Shown here in pieces: positions 39,208 through 40,271 of a stretch of DNA of 40,271 bases. The notes below the pieces were generated by a model. The model searched no databases and was not told the origin of the DNA. It was given only the letters and a program-made list of their open reading frames with translations. Positions within the stretch are counted from its first letter, which is position 1. Each line of letters opens with the position of its first letter. The DNA is from Ga0077527 sp038316355 (lineage in GTDB: Bacteria > Pseudomonadota > Gammaproteobacteria > Burkholderiales > SG8-41), in the NCBI GenBank assembly GCA_038316355.1, contig JBBQAO010000028.1, positions 1 through 40,271 of the forward strand. Direction: 5' to 3'. The position numbers and the translations under genes are program-made.

Positions 39208-40271
39208 TTGCAGATACCGGCCACGCCCCCAGACTACCGGGCTTTGCTTAAAGACAGCGCCAGCGGCGGGCTACTATCGATTTTTAACGCTGCGCAATCA
39301 CCAATGGCAGGCGGGCGCTATCTGCACTGGGATGAGCTGCGCCATCTCAAGCCGCCGGCAGAACTGTCCATTGAGCACTGGTGGTGCGCGCTGAAAGTCG
39401 CCCGGCAACCACTTTGTCGTGCATTGCCGCTGCTCGCAGACAAGGCCGGCAAGCCCTTTGTATTCGGCCTGCCGGAGCCGGTGCTGTTGGCACTGCATCA
39501 CATCGACCGTGATGCCGCCGGTGAAATCGCCAGCGCAGCAGACGTGACCACGCCTGAACAGCGCGACCGCTACATATGGCGCTCACTGGTCGAAGAGGCC
39601 ATTACATCCAGCCAGCTTGAAGGCGCCTCAACCACACGCCAGGCCGCCAAGACCATGCTGCAGGAAGGCCGCAAGCCGCAGGACCGCAGCGAGCAGATGA
39701 TTTTCAACAACTACCGTGCGATGGAGATCATCCGGCAATTTCGCGCCGAACCCTTCACTCCGGAACGCATACTTGAACTGCATGGCATCCTGACCGAAGG
39801 CACGCTGGATGATGCCGCAGATGCCGGCAGATTGAGATTGAGCGACGACGCACGCGTCGAAGATCACCGTGACGGCACATTGATTCATCAACCGCCGCCC
39901 GCCGCAGAATTGCCGCAGCGCCTGAAGCGCCTGTGTCAATTCGCCAACGATCAAGAACGAACCGAACCCTTTGTGCATCCGGTAATACGCGCGATACTGA
40001 TCCACTTCATGATCGGCTATGACCACCCCTTTGTGGATGGCAATGGTCGCACTGCACGCGCGTTGTTCTACTGGGCCATGGCACGACAGGGTTACTGGTT
40101 AATGGAATTCCTGTCGATCTCGCATGTGCTGCGCAAGGCGCCCTCACAATATGTGCGCGCCTATCTGCATACCGAAACTGACGGCAGCGACACGACCTAT
40201 TTCATCATCCATCAACTGGATGTCATCCGCAAAAGCATTGCAGCCCTGCATGAATACCTGGACCGCACGGT
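39208..40271 (+). CDS. Fic domain protein, 3' end cut by the window
   Basis: At least 354 aa of a Fic-family AMP-transferase. The N-terminal part (SGGLLSIFNAAQ, PLLADKAGKPFVFGLPEPVL) is a DUF4172/Fic_N-like region. The inhibitory motif S-x-x-x-E-G is SSQLEG (Ser134, Glu138), the class II arrangement in which the Glu blocks ATP. The catalytic H-P-F-x-D-G-N-G-R motif is complete (His273-Arg281). Members AMPylate proteins and often regulate themselves. The start is TTG at 39208; a TAG two codons upstream excludes a longer form. The C-terminus, often a winged helix, is outside the window. Confidence 0.9.
   Translation, partial: MQIPATPPDYRALLKDSASGGLLSIFNAAQSPMAGGRYLHWDELRHLKPPAELSIEHWWCALKVARQPLCRALPLLADKAGKPFVFGLPEPVLLALHHIDRDAAGEIASAADVTTPEQRDRYIWRSLVEEAITSSQLEGASTTRQAAKTMLQEGRKPQDRSEQMIFNNYRAMEIIRQFRAEPFTPERILELHGILTEGTLDDAADAGRLRLSDDARVEDHRDGTLIHQPPPAAELPQRLKRLCQFANDQERTEPFVHPVIRAILIHFMIGYDHPFVDGNGRTARALFYWAMARQGYWLMEFLSISHVLRKAPSQYVRAYLHTETDGSDTTYFIIHQLDVIRKSIAALHEYLDRT

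Noticed and set aside
1..40271. tRNA or rRNA genes and a prophage
   Set aside because: No cloverleaf with a conserved T-arm, no rRNA sequence, and no integrase, terminase or structural genes were seen.

Overview
The window is high-GC DNA with the gene style of a betaproteobacterium, most likely Burkholderiales. The evidence is ten Bug/TTT (tripartite tricarboxylate transporter) periplasmic receptor genes scattered among catabolic enzymes, a PEP-CTERM protein, an EmrA/EmrB-type efflux pair and an FNR-type regulator. No rRNA, tRNA, CRISPR array, intact insertion sequence or complete prophage is visible.

Layout. 1-7.9 kb: three Bug receptors, a pirin, a small RcnB/CigR-like protein, and a minus-strand catabolic cluster (2-hydroxyacid dehydrogenase, enoyl-CoA hydratase, Bug receptor, cyclase/hydrolase). 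8.0-9.1 kb: the most striking locus. Two adjacent genes for exported thioredoxin-fold proteins each have an in-frame TGA exactly at the catalytic cysteine codon, one in a TlpA-like protein (W-U-S-T-C) and one in a peroxiredoxin (F-T-D-T-U-T-T-E). Both are read here as selenoproteins, and hairpins follow both TGA codons. 9.2-22 kb: five further Bug receptors interleaved with a DUF3095 protein, a YciI protein, two alpha/beta hydrolases, a ThDP-dependent enzyme, an NMT1-type binding protein, and a frameshifted DUF559 endonuclease gene bracketed by inverted REP-like palindromes. 22-26 kb: an exported metallo-beta-lactamase-fold protein and the EmrA/EmrB-like pump. 26-33.5 kb: Bug receptor with dienelactone hydrolase, amidohydrolase, an unrecognised two-half protein, a 128-bp MITE with an 8-bp target duplication, an aldo/keto reductase, small membrane proteins and a glutathione transferase. 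33.5-40.3 kb: a more mosaic and partly AT-rich stretch with a PEP-CTERM protein, a mandelate racemase/muconate lactonizing-type enzyme in atypical DNA, an FNR-like regulator, a lyase remnant, a last Bug receptor and a Fic protein cut by the window edge.

How the genes fit together. Most genes look like uptake and degradation of organic acids: Bug proteins capture solutes, and hydrolases, CoA enzymes, dehydrogenases and a ThDP enzyme process them. No TctA/TctB membrane partner is present, so most receptors must share a transporter encoded elsewhere or act as sensors. The two selenoproteins probably form a periplasmic peroxide-detoxifying pair: the peroxiredoxin has no cysteine at all and so needs an external reductant, and the adjacent Sec/Cys thioredoxin-like protein is the obvious candidate. 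Two homologous hairpin-plus-terminator elements (near 32.0 and 37.4 kb) with CUCCUCC loops look like copies of a small-RNA family able to mask ribosome binding sites.
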